Of a stretch of 6,916 bases of DNA, positions 6,594 through 6,916 are shown one piece after another. The notes under the pieces are model-generated. The model had not been told where the DNA came from and did no database searches. It saw nothing but the letters and a program-made list of their open reading frames with translations. Within the stretch, counting starts at the first letter, position 1. Each line of letters opens with the position of its first letter. The position numbers were made by a program, and so were the translations under genes. Source of the stretch: an uncultured Acetobacteraceae bacterium (GTDB taxonomy: Bacteria; Pseudomonadota; Alphaproteobacteria; Acetobacterales; Acetobacteraceae); contig CAIMEK010000802.1 in the NCBI GenBank assembly GCA_903839965.1, forward strand, positions 1 through 6,916, read 5' to 3'.

Positions 6594-6916
6594 CTAGATC
6601 TCGCCTTCGATGCGCTCGTCCTCGCCGACATCCGGTACGCCGGCGCCGATCCTGGCCAACAGCTCGGCATCGAGGTGGGCAGCAAGAGCCTCGATTGAGG
6701 GGTATTCGAAGACCCGGATCAGTGGCAACTCCAGGTCGAACTGCTGGCGCAGTCGCGAGCACAGGCGAACCGCCAACAGCGAATGACCGCCGAGGGCGAA
6801 GAAATCGTCATTGACGTCGAAATTCTCGCGCCCGAGTAGCGCCCCGAAAATCTCCGCTACCGCCAGTTCGGTCGCCGTGCGCGGTGGTTGCAGAGGCGCC
6901 TCGCGGTCACTTTCGA
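6594..6916 (-). CDS. Nonribosomal peptide synthetase, C-terminal peptidyl carrier (thiolation) domain, partial
   Basis: The last 106 codons of a larger gene that enters from the right edge and ends at TAG (6594-6596). Nearly all of it is one carrier domain: a helix-1 segment TATELAVAEIFGALLG, then FDVNDDFFALGGHSLLAVRL, then the helix-3 region YPSIEALAAHLDAE. The Ser of LGGHS (codon 6780-6782) is the predicted 4'-phosphopantetheine site, where the growing peptide is held as a thioester. The LGGHS form, rather than the LGGDS usually found before epimerisation domains, fits a carrier that serves a condensation domain or an off-loading enzyme directly. After the carrier comes only a tail of about 25 residues ending in the acidic VGEDERIEGEI, with no thioesterase, reductase or terminal condensation domain. 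An open TTG-started frame at 6594-6776 is just part of this gene. The peptide cannot be predicted because no adenylation domain lies in the window. PKS carriers carry a different (DS-L) motif, so NRPS is favoured. Confidence 0.92.
   Translation of the reverse strand, partial: ESDREAPLQPPRTATELAVAEIFGALLGRENFDVNDDFFALGGHSLLAVRLCSRLRQQFDLELPLIRVFEYPSIEALAAHLDAELLARIGAGVPDVGEDERIEGEI

Noticed and set aside
5171..6685. 504-codon minus-strand open frame in the outer-membrane factor region
   Set aside because: Out of frame with the channel gene, which carries all the OEP motifs; Arg/Ala/Gly-rich shadow translation.
6556..6762. N-terminal extension of the outer-membrane factor frame up to about 6762
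   Set aside because: It overlaps the NRPS carrier-domain frame, is Arg/Cys/Pro-rich without family similarity, and would bury the lipoprotein signal more than 100 residues inside the protein.

Overview
This GC-rich window contains parts or all of five protein-coding genes in two convergent blocks. The gene set is a nonribosomal peptide synthetase (NRPS) terminus plus tripartite RND efflux genes with an outer-membrane lipoprotein channel. That indicates a Gram-negative bacterium, most likely a proteobacterium of the kind that makes NRPS natural products (beta- or gammaproteobacteria come to mind). No taxonomic marker is present, so this is inference.

Layout. At the left edge (1-515, + strand) is the C-terminal end of a first RND/HAE1-type inner-membrane pump that begins outside the window. 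A 265-bp convergent intergenic gap (516-780) follows, with one clear inverted repeat and no convincing gene. The rest is a minus-strand gene train, read right to left. It starts with the 3' end of an NRPS gene (6594-6916), ending in a peptidyl carrier protein domain with an LGGHS phosphopantetheine site and no thioesterase. After 38 bp comes an outer-membrane factor lipoprotein (4987-6555). A periplasmic membrane fusion protein (3860-4990) overlaps it through ATGA. Finally, 13 bp further on, comes a complete RND transporter (781-3846).

How the genes work together. The three minus-strand pump genes supply every component of one tripartite export machine: inner-membrane proton/drug antiporter, periplasmic adaptor and outer-membrane channel. 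They sit directly behind an NRPS gene with no room for an obvious separate promoter, so the simplest reading is co-transcription and export of, or self-resistance to, the peptide product. The same gene order (OMF-MFP-RND) is known for the PseABC pump of the Pseudomonas syringae syringomycin/syringopeptin island. The link between this pump and this peptide is inference from position. The most notable points are the NRPS ending in a bare carrier domain with an acidic tail, the pump built into the tail of the synthetase operon, the two RND pumps meeting tail to tail, and departures from usual family residues in both pumps. I do not see an unprecedented system in this window; the novelty, if any, lies in the peptide made by the NRPS outside it.
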